From Patescibacteria group bacterium (lineage in GTDB: Bacteria; Patescibacteriota; Dojkabacteria; SC72): a stretch of 9,390 nt of DNA. A model generated the notes under the pieces. It saw only the letters and a list, made by a program, of their open reading frames with translations, ran no database searches and was not told the DNA's origin. The stretch's first letter is position 1. Each line of letters starts with the position of its first letter. Location of the stretch: positions 1-9,390 of the forward strand of contig JAHISI010000041.1 in the NCBI GenBank assembly GCA_018818345.1. Direction: 5' to 3'. Below are positions 1 to 6,256 of this stretch, in pieces. The position numbers and the translations under genes are program-made.

Positions 1-101
1 TAGGAAAGGGTGAAATCAAAATCAAACTCAATATCGATGGTGTCGCAGTCTCCGCCGCTGCAAAAGAAAAGATAATGAAAGCCGGGGGAACTATTAAATA
101 G
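1..101 (+). CDS. rplO: Ribosomal protein L15 (uL15), C-terminal fragment
   Basis: This is the last 32 codons of a gene whose 5' part lies outside the window, ending in TAG at 99-101. The peptide ends ...KEKIMKAGGTIK, matching the usual L15 C-terminus, in which a helix with an AAGG-type turn is followed by a short strand (E. coli ends in ...AAGGKIEE). L15 is a large-subunit protein that binds 23S rRNA late in assembly. It is the usual gene just before secY in the spc operon, and here the gap to secY is only 11 bases, which supports the call. The fragment is short, so the identification rests on the tail motif plus gene order. Confidence 0.85.
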   Translation, partial: GKGEIKIKLNIDGVAVSAAAKEKIMKAGGTIK

Positions 102-112
102 CCTCTCAAAAA

Positions 113-1378
113 ATGACAAATTTAAAAGAGAAAATCCTGTCCATATTTAGGACAAAGGAGATTCGAAACAAAATCATATTTTCATTAGCCATATTAGTAG
201 CATGTAGAATTCTTGCCGCCATACCAGTATCTGGTATCCCAGCGGAAGCTCTTGTTCAGCTATTTCAAGGAACTCAATTAGGGGATGTGCTTTCTACTGT
301 ATCGGGTGGTGTTCTAGAATCAGCGTCATTAGTGGCCATAGGACTAACTCCATATATCAATGCTTCCATCATATTTCAACTCTTAGGAACGGTAATTCCT
401 AAATTAGCAGAATTAAGGAAAGAGGGAGCCGATGGGAGAAGGAAGATTAGTATGTATACCAGAATTGCAACTGTGCCTTTGGCAATACTTCAATCGTTTG
501 TTATCTATTCCACATTAAGAGGATTTGGATTAATTGGCACATTAGGTACTCTTGAACTAGTTGCAATGTCTGCTGCACTGACAGGCGGTTCTCTTGTAAT
601 GATGTGGTTCAGTGAACTTATCTCAGAAAATGGTGTTGGTGGAGGTTCTTCATACTTGATTATGTTAGGAATCCTCTCAGGTATTCCTGGGACAGTAAGA
701 AGTAATTTCATAACTATGGATCCTACACAGAAGATTTTGTTCTTCGTAGTCGCAATTGTATTGGTTGTCTCAACAATTATAATTACCCAGGCTGAAAGAA
801 GAGTACCGATTCAATATTCAAGAAGAGTGAGAGAAGGTGGTGCTATGGATAGTTACATCCCTATCAAATTGACTCAATCTGGAGTTATGCCTGTAATCTT
901 TGCGATGTCACTCTTGTCCTTCCCACAGTTAATAGCGAAGTTCTTAATAAGTAAAAACTATTCAGTAGGTTTAACAACCTTTGCCAATAATGTCCAAACT
1001 TGGCTAGCCAATACCTATATCTATGAATCCATGGTATTTGTATTCATTATTGCCTTTGCATTATTCTACCTAACAGTAGTCTTTAATACGGAAGAATTAG
1101 CGGAAAATTTACAAAAACAAGGTGCCTTTATACAAGGTGTTAGACCAGGAAACACGACTTCAGATTTCTTGAAATCTACAGCATTAAGATTAACAATTGT
1201 AGGAGCAGTATTCCTAGCATTAGTCTCTGTATTACCAAGCTTCATGATCCACTTTGGATTGATAACAGCAAGCGTAATCACTGGAACAGGGCTTTTGATT
1301 GTCATAGGAGTGATCCTTGATATGAAGAGGCAAGTAGAATCAATGATGGTTGTTAGAAGATACGACAAGTATCTTTAA
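113..1378 (+). CDS. secY: Preprotein translocase subunit SecY
   Basis: SecY is the central pore of the SecYEG translocon in the cytoplasmic membrane and passes unfolded proteins out of or into the membrane. The 421-residue product has the family's usual length and about ten hydrophobic segments. Visible signatures include LTPYINASIIFQLL near residue 77 (TM2b, next to the plug), ERRVPIQYSRR near 227 (cytosolic loop C4), GVMPVIFA after it, NTEELAENLQKQGAFIQGVRPG near 324-346 (loop C5, which contacts SecA and the ribosome), and the cytosolic tail ending MMVVRRYDKYL. The ATG lies 11 bases after rplO with no Shine-Dalgarno, only A-rich sequence, so it is probably expressed from the upstream spc operon. 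It is normally followed directly by adk; here a transposase gene has come in between. Confidence 0.98.
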   Translation: MTNLKEKILSIFRTKEIRNKIIFSLAILVACRILAAIPVSGIPAEALVQLFQGTQLGDVLSTVSGGVLESASLVAIGLTPYINASIIFQLLGTVIPKLAELRKEGADGRRKISMYTRIATVPLAILQSFVIYSTLRGFGLIGTLGTLELVAMSAALTGGSLVMMWFSELISENGVGGGSSYLIMLGILSGIPGTVRSNFITMDPTQKILFFVVAIVLVVSTIIITQAERRVPIQYSRRVREGGAMDSYIPIKLTQSGVMPVIFAMSLLSFPQLIAKFLISKNYSVGLTTFANNVQTWLANTYIYESMVFVFIIAFALFYLTVVFNTEELAENLQKQGAFIQGVRPGNTTSDFLKSTALRLTIVGAVFLALVSVLPSFMIHFGLITASVITGTGLLIVIGVILDMKRQVESMMVVRRYDKYL

Positions 1379-1437
1379 TAAGTAGGACGCTTGGCTGTAC
1401 TGCAAACCCTTGCTATATCAATCACTATGTGGGCTTT

Positions 1438-1470
1438 AGAGGTAGATTTAATATCTCTATGGGTTCCCCA
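1438..1470. other. Two adjacent small hairpins downstream of secY
   Basis: A 7-bp stem with one G-U pair (agaggta 1438-1444 with tatctct 1452-1458, loop gatttaa) is followed at once by a 4-bp stem tggg/ccca (1460-1463 with 1467-1470, loop ttc) and then an A/T-rich run. They lie 10-40 bases beyond the 3' end of the minus-strand transposase and 60 bases past secY. They could be a weak terminator for secY or a terminal structure of the transposon. Neither has a strong stem plus a clean T-tract, so the function is a guess. Confidence 0.3.
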
Positions 1471-1480
1471 AAACATCTTT

Positions 1481-1490
1481 TTAACTATAT
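1481..1490. repeat. 10-nt direct repeat, left copy, at the 3' end of the first transposase
   Basis: TTAACTATAT here is repeated exactly at 1961-1970. Read on the minus strand, this copy supplies the last two codons and the TAA stop of the transposase gene; the other copy begins three bases upstream of its ATG. The two copies therefore enclose the reading frame almost exactly. A 10-nt AT-rich match within about 100 bases on each side has a modest chance of arising at random. Confidence 0.5.
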
Positions 1491-1957
1491 TCTATGCTCT
1501 TTCTTGTTAAATAATTTTTGACAAGGAAACGATTATCGAAAAGCCACGGATATGGTGAAATTTGAAACGTTGGGTTTTTAATCTTATTGGGATTGTTTAG
1601 AATGTATGCGTAAACAATAAGAAAGCTCCATTCCCCAATAACCCATTTTCGTTTGTATACACCTTGAAATATATGTCCACTTACCCCATATTTCTGGTTG
1701 TAGTAAATCGTGTATTTGCTATCAATATTGTGCATTGCAAAACTTAACGGTCTTTCCCCTGTCTGTGTTGCTAAAATGTGGTAATGTGTTGGCATAACGC
1801 AGAAACACATCAATTCATAGTTTCTAACACCAAACGATGATTGAATTAATCCATATAAAAAATCGTAATCTTCTTTATCATGTCCAAGCATCTCTCGATG
1901 ATTTCCACGATTGTATATATGATAGATTTTGTTTTTTCTTGGAGTTTTTGTCGACAT
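1481..1957 (-). mobile_element. Y1 (HUH) transposase, IS200/RAYT-like
   Basis: This 158-residue protein belongs to the Y1_Tnp family (single-strand DNA transposases of the IS200/IS605 and REP-associated type). The N-terminus KIYHIYNRGNHRE is the typical family opening. The metal-binding HUH motif is HYH at residues 58-60 in VMPTHYHI. GHIFQGVYKRKWV (94-106) is the conserved central strand, and Y118 in AYILNNP is the likely nucleophile. The protein ends with the usual PYPWLF-type motif. It appears complete, so it could be active or domesticated. The gene faces against its neighbours, splits the normal secY-adk linkage and has no Shine-Dalgarno. A matching TTAACTATAT sits at each end. No second open reading frame (such as TnpB) accompanies it. 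Confidence 0.93.
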
Positions 1958-1960
1958 AGG

Positions 1961-1970
1961 TTAACTATAT
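1961..1970. repeat. 10-nt direct repeat, right copy, just upstream of the first transposase start
   Basis: Exact copy of TTAACTATAT at 1481-1490. It ends three bases before the transposase ATG (1957, minus strand). Read on the minus strand it contains TATAGT, which resembles a -10 box but would put the transcript start at or near the ATG. Confidence 0.5.
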
Positions 1971-1987
1971 CTTTTTGAGATTAAATT

Positions 1988-1999
1988 TTGATTAATCAA
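1988..1999. repeat. 12-bp perfect palindrome TTGATTAATCAA
   Basis: A fully symmetrical 12-base sequence in the gap between the divergently transcribed transposase and adk genes, 30 bases upstream of the transposase start. Its position would suit a regulator binding site or part of a transposon end. AT-rich palindromes of this size also occur by chance. Confidence 0.3.
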
Positions 2000-2031
2000 C
2001 CTTATAATAAAATTAAATACTGCACCTAAAC

Positions 2032-2055
2032 CCATATAGTCCTATATGGTACAAT
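2032..2055 (+). promoter_or_regulatory. Putative adk promoter with an 18-bp palindrome in the spacer
   Basis: An extended -10 element TGgTACAAT (TG at 2047-2048, hexamer 2050-2055) lies 38 bases before the adk ATG. Directly upstream and overlapping the TG is a perfect inverted repeat, ccatatag-tc-ctatatgg (2032-2049), which fills the spacer between where -35 and -10 would be. No good -35 is visible at 2026-2033, which fits an extended -10 promoter. A dyad in this position is a classical repressor or activator site, but no regulator is identified, and an alternative is a hairpin belonging to the neighbouring transposon. Confidence 0.45.
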
Positions 2056-2093
2056 GGTTCTTGAATAAGCTAAGCTGCAAAAAATGAATTATT

Positions 2094-2741
2094 ATGAAAA
2101 CAATTCTCTTCCATGGACCTTCTGGATGCGGTAAGGATACCCAAGTTGATCGTCTGGTTCAAAACTATGGCTTTGAAAAAATAGCAACAGGTGAGATGTT
2201 CAGAGAAATGAATGATGTGGGTGATGTTGAGGGCTTGAAAGCACACGACTATTGGGGTCGAGGATTGTTTGTTCCGAACGAATTAACGTACAGTATGCTC
2301 TCTAAATGGGTTAAAAAATACAACTCAGAAAAAGACTGGGCATTTGTCTCAGTCGTTAGAGAAGTTGGACAAATAGGTTTGTTTGATACTCTCTTGGGTG
2401 AGTTTGACAAGAAATTAGATGCGTTTGTACACTTTAGACTCTCAGAGGAAGCTGCAGTAGAGAGGATGTCTTTGAGATGGGTATGCCCTAATTGTAACAA
2501 GATATATCATGAAAAGTACCTTAAGGAGAAGGTTTCTGGCTATTGCGATGTCTGTGGTATGAAGCTTGTAAAACGAGAAGATGATATGCCAGAAAAGATT
2601 AAAAGCCGATTGAGGGAATATAATAGAACGATTCAGCCTATTTTAGATGAGTACAGAAATAGAGGAATTTTGATAGAAATTGATGCAAGCCCCTCAATAG
2701 AGGAGATACAAAGGGAAATAATAACCAAATTGAACTTGTAA
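2094..2741 (+). CDS. adk: Adenylate kinase, zinc-LID type with an altered core motif
   Basis: Adenylate kinase interconverts ATP + AMP and 2 ADP in the cytosol. The 215-residue product carries the P-loop GPSGCGKD (8-15), the AMP-binding TGEMFR (32-37), a LID domain with a four-cysteine zinc site (C131, C134, C151, C154) and the C-terminal KSRLREYNRTIQPILDEY pattern (170-187). All six arginines known to contact phosphates in the E. coli enzyme have counterparts (R37, R89, R124, R128, R161, R172), so it is probably active. Odd points: the near-universal DGFPR core motif reads VSVVR (85-89), and the usual KGT after the P-loop is KDT. The gene normally follows secY, but here a transposase intervenes and adk seems to have its own promoter. 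Another nucleotide or nucleoside monophosphate kinase role is possible but less likely. Confidence 0.88.
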   Translation: MKTILFHGPSGCGKDTQVDRLVQNYGFEKIATGEMFREMNDVGDVEGLKAHDYWGRGLFVPNELTYSMLSKWVKKYNSEKDWAFVSVVREVGQIGLFDTLLGEFDKKLDAFVHFRLSEEAAVERMSLRWVCPNCNKIYHEKYLKEKVSGYCDVCGMKLVKREDDMPEKIKSRLREYNRTIQPILDEYRNRGILIEIDASPSIEEIQREIITKLNL

Positions 2742-2805
2742 ATGCTTGCGTTTTTTGATATCCTTACCCTGTTCCGTTATGTATCTCAGGAATGTATGCA
2801 AAATT

Positions 2806-2829
2806 GACGTTTTGTATTGAAAGAACGTC
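2806..2829. repeat. Inverted repeat surrounding the -35 box of the infA promoter
   Basis: gacgtt (2806-2811) and aacgtc (2824-2829) form a 6-bp dyad with a 12-base spacer, centred on the -35 hexamer TTGAAA. Placement suggests a possible operator that would block or recruit polymerase at the start of the ribosomal operon. The arms are short, so a chance match is possible. Confidence 0.35.
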
Positions 2830-2845
2830 GTTATTCTGATATAAT
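2817..2845 (+). promoter_or_regulatory. Promoter of the infA-rpsI ribosomal operon
   Basis: TTGAAA (2817-2822) and TATAAT (2840-2845) are separated by exactly 17 bases, and the -10 is extended by TG at 2837-2838 (TGaTATAAT). This is the best sigma-70-type promoter in the window. Transcription would start near 2852, about 30 bases before the infA ATG. It shows that the infA-to-rpsI block can be transcribed independently of secY and adk. Confidence 0.8.
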
Positions 2846-2882
2846 TCCGAAGATTCATTTACATAGAAAGAAAGATTGTATT

Positions 2883-3119
2883 ATGATCGATAGCAAAAAA
2901 GTTTATGAGTTTGAGGGTACAGTCAAAGAATGCCTGCCTAATACTCAATTCGTAGTAGAGATCGATGTAAATGGAGCTAAGCATGATGTGATAGGTTATC
3001 TTTCTGGAAAAATGCGTATGCATTTCATCCGAATTCTCGAAGGAGATAAAGTAAAGATAGAAATGACACCATACGATAAAGAGAAGGGCAGAATTACTTT
3101 TAGATCAATGAATAAATAA
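2883..3119 (+). CDS. infA: Translation initiation factor IF-1
   Basis: IF-1 is a small OB-fold protein that binds the A site of the 30S subunit during initiation. The 78-residue product contains the family's recognisable run: FEGTVKECLPNTQFVVEI (10-27), the SGKMRMHFIRILEGDKVKIE segment (41-60) and TPYDKEKGRITFRS (62-75). The frame is open upstream to a TTG at 2817, but that TTG is the promoter -35 box and the extra 22 residues have no family counterpart, so the ATG at 2883 is the better start. It gives a protein close to the usual 72 residues. A purine-rich stretch (agaaagaaag) lies upstream, the nearest thing to a ribosome site here. It is the first gene of its operon, and its stop is one base from the rpmJ start. 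Confidence 0.96.
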   Translation: MIDSKKVYEFEGTVKECLPNTQFVVEIDVNGAKHDVIGYLSGKMRMHFIRILEGDKVKIEMTPYDKEKGRITFRSMNK

Positions 3120-3120
3120 A

Positions 3121-3237
3121 ATGAAAGTCCAAGCTTCTGTAAAAAAAAGATGTCCAGATTGTTATTCCGTTAAAAGAGGTGGAAGAGTTTTCGTTTACTG
3201 TAAGAAGAACGCTAAGCATAAGCAAAGACAAGGTTAA
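3121..3237 (+). CDS. rpmJ: Ribosomal protein L36 (bL36)
   Basis: A 38-codon gene beginning MKVQASVKKRCPDCYSVKR and ending KHKQRQG, the almost invariant L36 ends. L36 is the smallest 50S protein and helps organise 23S rRNA near the base of the L7/L12 stalk. The zinc-ribbon ligands C11, C14, C27 and H33 are all present, so this is the zinc-binding form. It starts one base after the infA stop and lies 29 bases before rpsM, the classical infA-rpmJ-rpsM order. There is no Shine-Dalgarno; translational coupling to infA is plausible. Confidence 0.97.
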   Translation: MKVQASVKKRCPDCYSVKRGGRVFVYCKKNAKHKQRQG

Positions 3238-3266
3238 TTTAACTTTTTAGTTTTTACAAATTTAAG

Positions 3267-3650
3267 ATGGCAAGAATCGCAGGAATAGAAGTCACAAATG
3301 AAAAGAAAGTATGGATCTCCCTTATGGGAATTTATGGAATTGGTACAAAGCGAGCACATGATATTTGTAAAGAAACTAACATTGATGAAAATACTTTTGT
3401 TAAGGATCTCTCCGAAGTTCAATTAGATGTAATCAGAAAATACATCGAAGAGAAGTATCAAGTAGAGGGAGCTTTAAGACAAGGAATATTCAGAGATATT
3501 AAAAGATTAAAAGATATTAGATGTTACAGAGGAATCCGACATAAGTTGGGATTACCTGTAAGAGGTCAGAGAACAAGACATAATGCACACACAAGAAAAG
3601 GTAAGACTAGAGCAGTTGGTGGTTTGAAGAGAGTACTAGCTAAAACTTAA
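3267..3650 (+). CDS. rpsM: Ribosomal protein S13 (uS13)
   Basis: S13 sits in the head of the 30S subunit and contacts the P-site tRNA and the 50S bridge. The 127-residue product opens MARIAGIEVTNEKKV and has the helix-hairpin-helix GIYGIGTKRAHDI (21-33). It contains the basic RGIRHKLGLPVRGQRTRHNAHTRKG segment (88-112, the most conserved part of the family) and ends in a lysine-rich tail that reaches toward the P site. Length is normal. The ATG follows a T/A-rich spacer without Shine-Dalgarno. Confidence 0.98.
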   Translation: MARIAGIEVTNEKKVWISLMGIYGIGTKRAHDICKETNIDENTFVKDLSEVQLDVIRKYIEEKYQVEGALRQGIFRDIKRLKDIRCYRGIRHKLGLPVRGQRTRHNAHTRKGKTRAVGGLKRVLAKT

Positions 3651-3668
3651 CATCATTTAAATATTTTA

Positions 3669-4094
3669 ATGGCAGATACAAAGACAGCAAAAACAGCAAA
3701 AGTAGTGAAATCAACAAAGGTTGTAAAGAAGAAAGCAAAAAAAACTGTAAATACAGGAATGGCTTTTGTTCAATCAACATTCAACAATACAATTATCACA
3801 TTAACAGATGAAGCTGGAGAAGTATTAGGACAGGGTAGCCCAAGTGCAGTTGGATTCAAGGGTGCGAAGAGAAGCACAGCATTCGCAGCAACTAAGGCAG
3901 CTACAGAGGTAGGAGAGAGAGTTGTTAAGAAATATGGATTAAAAGAAGTTAAAGCATTTATAGCTGGACCTGGAGCAGGTAGAAATGCTTCAATAAAAGG
4001 ATTGGATGCAGCTGGAATCAAGATCACTATGTTGGTAGACAGAACTCCTATTCCTCACAACGGATGCAGACCAAGAAAGATACCAAGAAAGTAG
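3669..4094 (+). CDS. rpsK: Ribosomal protein S11 (uS11)
   Basis: S11 lies on the 30S platform and helps shape the mRNA exit channel with S7. The 141-residue product has a family core from about residue 30: VQSTFNNTIITLTDEAGEVL (34-53), GFKGAKRSTAFAATKAA (62-78), the GPGAGRNASIKGL loop (100-112) and the C-terminal TPIPHNGCRPRKIPRK (126-141). The first 29 residues are a lysine/threonine/valine-rich extension, somewhat longer than in E. coli S11 and probably disordered or rRNA-binding. It lies 18 bases after rpsM and ends in TAG. Confidence 0.98.
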   Translation: MADTKTAKTAKVVKSTKVVKKKAKKTVNTGMAFVQSTFNNTIITLTDEAGEVLGQGSPSAVGFKGAKRSTAFAATKAATEVGERVVKKYGLKEVKAFIAGPGAGRNASIKGLDAAGIKITMLVDRTPIPHNGCRPRKIPRK

Positions 4095-4119
4095 TTAATA
4101 TTTTTAGATTTATATATAG

Positions 4120-4731
4120 ATGGGTAGATATACCGGACCAAAAGACAAATTAAGTAGAAGAGAAGGAGTTAATCTCCATAACAAAGGTGCTAGATCTTTT
4201 TCAGATAAAGCAGGAATGGTTAGAAGACCATTTGCACCTGGTCAACACGGTAATGCTAGAAAGGCAAGACTATCTAACTACGGAATCCAATTAAGAGAAA
4301 AGCAGAAGGTAAAGAGAACATATGGCTTGAGAGAGAAGAAGATGAAGAATGTATATATTGAAGCAGATAGAAGATCTAAGACAAGAAATACAGATAAAGG
4401 TTTAGAACTTTTGAAGATGTTGGAGATGAGATTAGATAATGTTGTTTACTTAGCAGGATTAACTCCTTCAAGAGGAGCTGCAAGACAAGCAATTGTACAC
4501 GGAAATATGATTTTGAATGGAAAGAAAATGTCTATACCTTCATACGAAGTAAAAGAAGGTGATACAGTAACATTGAAATTGGCAAAACTTGCACCTGAAC
4601 AGCAATTATTCCCAACTCCTACATGGATAGAGAGAAAGGATCTGAGTTGTAAGGTATCAAGAATGCCTGTTAGAGAAGATATTGATGAGGGTATTAGAGA
4701 AAACCTAATCATTGAGTTCTACTCTAGATAA
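4120..4731 (+). CDS. rpsD: Ribosomal protein S4 (uS4)
   Basis: S4 is a primary 16S rRNA binder that starts assembly of the 30S body and, with S5, influences decoding accuracy. The 203-residue product has the N-terminal MGRYTGPKDKLSRREGVNL without the zinc cysteines found in some S4 proteins. Next come PFAPGQHGNARKARLSNYG (37-55), YGLREKKMKN (68-77), the S4 RNA-binding domain LEMRLDNVVYLAGLTPSRGAARQAIVHGNMILNG (101-134), and the C-terminal IDEGIRENLIIEFYSR. S4 often autoregulates the alpha operon in other bacteria; no such RNA structure was recognised here. The spacer before the ATG (atttatatatag) is pure A/T without a ribosome site. Confidence 0.98.
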   Translation: MGRYTGPKDKLSRREGVNLHNKGARSFSDKAGMVRRPFAPGQHGNARKARLSNYGIQLREKQKVKRTYGLREKKMKNVYIEADRRSKTRNTDKGLELLKMLEMRLDNVVYLAGLTPSRGAARQAIVHGNMILNGKKMSIPSYEVKEGDTVTLKLAKLAPEQQLFPTPTWIERKDLSCKVSRMPVREDIDEGIRENLIIEFYSR

Positions 4732-4749
4732 TTTTATATATACATCTAC

Positions 4750-5712
4750 ATGGAAGCTTTTAAAGATATTAAAGTAGTAATTAAAGAAGAAGGTGAGAAC
4801 TATGGTATGTTTGAGATATCTCCTCTTTCAAGAGGATATGGTCATACTCTAGGCAATGCATTGAGAAGAATATTGTACTCTAGTCTAAAAGGTACTGGAA
4901 TCACCAGTGTTAGAGTTAAAGGAGTAGATCATGAATATTCAACATTAGATGGTGTTAAAGAAAATGTTGTAGATATAATCATGAGCCTAAAACAGGTCAA
5001 ATTTAAAACAGGTGTAGATGAGAAATTTACATGTAAGATTTCTGTAAAGGGAAAGAAAGTTGTAACAGCAGGTGATATTGAAACATCTGGAGACTTAGAA
5101 GTAGTAAATAAGGATGTTGTATTAGCAACATTGACAGATGCAGGATCGAAATTGGAAATGGAATTAACAGTAGAATCAGGTGTTGGTTACAAAGATGTTA
5201 AGAATGCGGAAAGAAAAGAAGTTGGGTTAATTCCTTTGGATTGTGATTTCACACCAATCGAGAAGATCAGCTTAAGTGTAGAACAAGCTCGTAAGGGACA
5301 AGAAACAGACTTGGATGCAGTATTAATTGGAGTAACAACTGATGGTAGCATTACACCTAAAGATGCATTGATTGAATCTTCTAAGATTCTTCAAGAATTC
5401 TCAGGAAAAGTAATGGTAGCTATGGGTATGTCTCAGAAGGAAGTTGTTGAATTAGAAGAGGAAGCAAACAAAGTAGAGGTAGTTGCAGAAACTGCAGCTG
5501 AGGATAGTGATGAAATTGGAGCATGGAAGGTTGAAGATCTCCCAATATCTAAGAGATCTAAAACAGGTCTTTTGGCAGGTGGGTTTAAGACAATTGCTGA
5601 TTTGAGAAATACAACAGCAACAGAACTCTTGAACTTACCAGGATTTGGGAACAAATCATTAAATGAAGTAATCGAACTTTTAAATCAGTACGGTGTTAAT
5701 ATTAAGAACTAA
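4750..5712 (+). CDS. rpoA: RNA polymerase alpha subunit
   Basis: Alpha dimerises to begin assembly of RNA polymerase, and its C-terminal domain contacts DNA and regulators. The 320-residue product has the N-terminal domain with LSRGYGHTLGNALRRILYSS (26-45, dimer and assembly interface), HEYSTLDGVKENV (61-73) and EQARKGQETDLDAV (178-191). An acidic linker rich in E and A (233-256) follows. The C-terminal domain (about 260-316) has LPISKRSKTGLLAGGFKTIADL and LPGFGNKSLNEV. The key DNA-contact arginine (R265 in E. coli) is present as R269 and the GFGNKS helix-hairpin-helix is intact, but the position of E. coli N268 is T272. The neighbours rpsD and rplQ give the standard alpha-operon order; the gap to rplQ is only five bases. 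Confidence 0.98.
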   Translation: MEAFKDIKVVIKEEGENYGMFEISPLSRGYGHTLGNALRRILYSSLKGTGITSVRVKGVDHEYSTLDGVKENVVDIIMSLKQVKFKTGVDEKFTCKISVKGKKVVTAGDIETSGDLEVVNKDVVLATLTDAGSKLEMELTVESGVGYKDVKNAERKEVGLIPLDCDFTPIEKISLSVEQARKGQETDLDAVLIGVTTDGSITPKDALIESSKILQEFSGKVMVAMGMSQKEVVELEEEANKVEVVAETAAEDSDEIGAWKVEDLPISKRSKTGLLAGGFKTIADLRNTTATELLNLPGFGNKSLNEVIELLNQYGVNIKN

Positions 5713-5717
5713 AAAAC

Positions 5718-6239
5718 ATGTACAAGGGAGTTAAGAAATCAAAATTAGGAAGAAAAGCATCGAACAGAAAAGCATTGATGCAAAATCAATTGAGATCATT
5801 GTTTGAAAGTGGTCATGTAGTAACTACATCTCCTAAGGCAAAAGTTCTCAAAAGCAATGCACAGTCTTTAATAGCATTAGGCAAAAAGAATAAAGGAATG
5901 CTTTCTTTAAGAAGAGAATTAGCAATTGTTTTAAAAGAAAATGGATTAGTAAAGAAATTTATAGAATATACTGAAAAGGAAGTTACAGGTGTAAGAACAG
6001 TAAAGATTGGATTTAGAGCAGGTGATAATGGAGAAGTAACTAGAGTAGAGTTAATTGGAATGGAAAAGAAGATAAGAAAGGTTGCTAAGAAAGCTTCTAC
6101 AACAGAAGTTAAGGAAGAAGCAAAAGTTGAGAAAACAGCTCCAAAGGCTAAGGTCTCAAAGAATATATTAGATAAAGGAATAGATAAGAGTGCTACAGTT
6201 AAGAAAACTGGTAGAGCAACTTCTAGATCAGGACTTTAA
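5718..6239 (+). CDS. rplQ: Ribosomal protein L17 (bL17) with a long C-terminal extension
   Basis: L17 sits near the polypeptide exit tunnel of the 50S subunit. Residues 1-116 are the normal family domain: KLGRKASNRKALMQNQLRSLFESG (9-32), the VVTTSPKAKVLK segment (34-45) and VTGVRTVKIGFRAGDNGEVTRVELIG (89-114). Residues 117-173 add a tail rich in lysine, alanine, threonine and valine, with no recognised fold, ending ATSRSGL. Bacterial L17 is usually about 115-130 residues, so this tail is extra; low-complexity L17 tails are seen in several phyla. The gene starts five bases after rpoA. Confidence 0.96.
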   Translation: MYKGVKKSKLGRKASNRKALMQNQLRSLFESGHVVTTSPKAKVLKSNAQSLIALGKKNKGMLSLRRELAIVLKENGLVKKFIEYTEKEVTGVRTVKIGFRAGDNGEVTRVELIGMEKKIRKVAKKASTTEVKEEAKVEKTAPKAKVSKNILDKGIDKSATVKKTGRATSRSGL

Positions 6240-6256
6240 TTAATTAGTGAAATAGA

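Noticed and set aside
1425..1445. GTGG and GTAG tetranucleotides near small hairpins, as in REP sequences
   Set aside because: The tetranucleotides are too short, only one locus shows them, and no repeated copies of the hairpin are present in the window.
1958..2008. TATAAT at 2003-2008 as a plus-strand promoter for adk
   Set aside because: The only -35-like sequence (TTGAGA 1975-1980) is 22 bases away, and the extended -10 at 2047-2055 is better placed.
2804..2845. TTGACG (2804-2809) as the -35 partner of TATAAT 2840-2845
   Set aside because: The spacer would be 30 bases; TTGAAA at 2817 gives the correct 17.
2817..2882. Longer infA reading frame starting at TTG 2817
   Set aside because: The TTG is the -35 box of a strong promoter whose transcript would start downstream of it, and IF-1 similarity begins only after the ATG at 2883.
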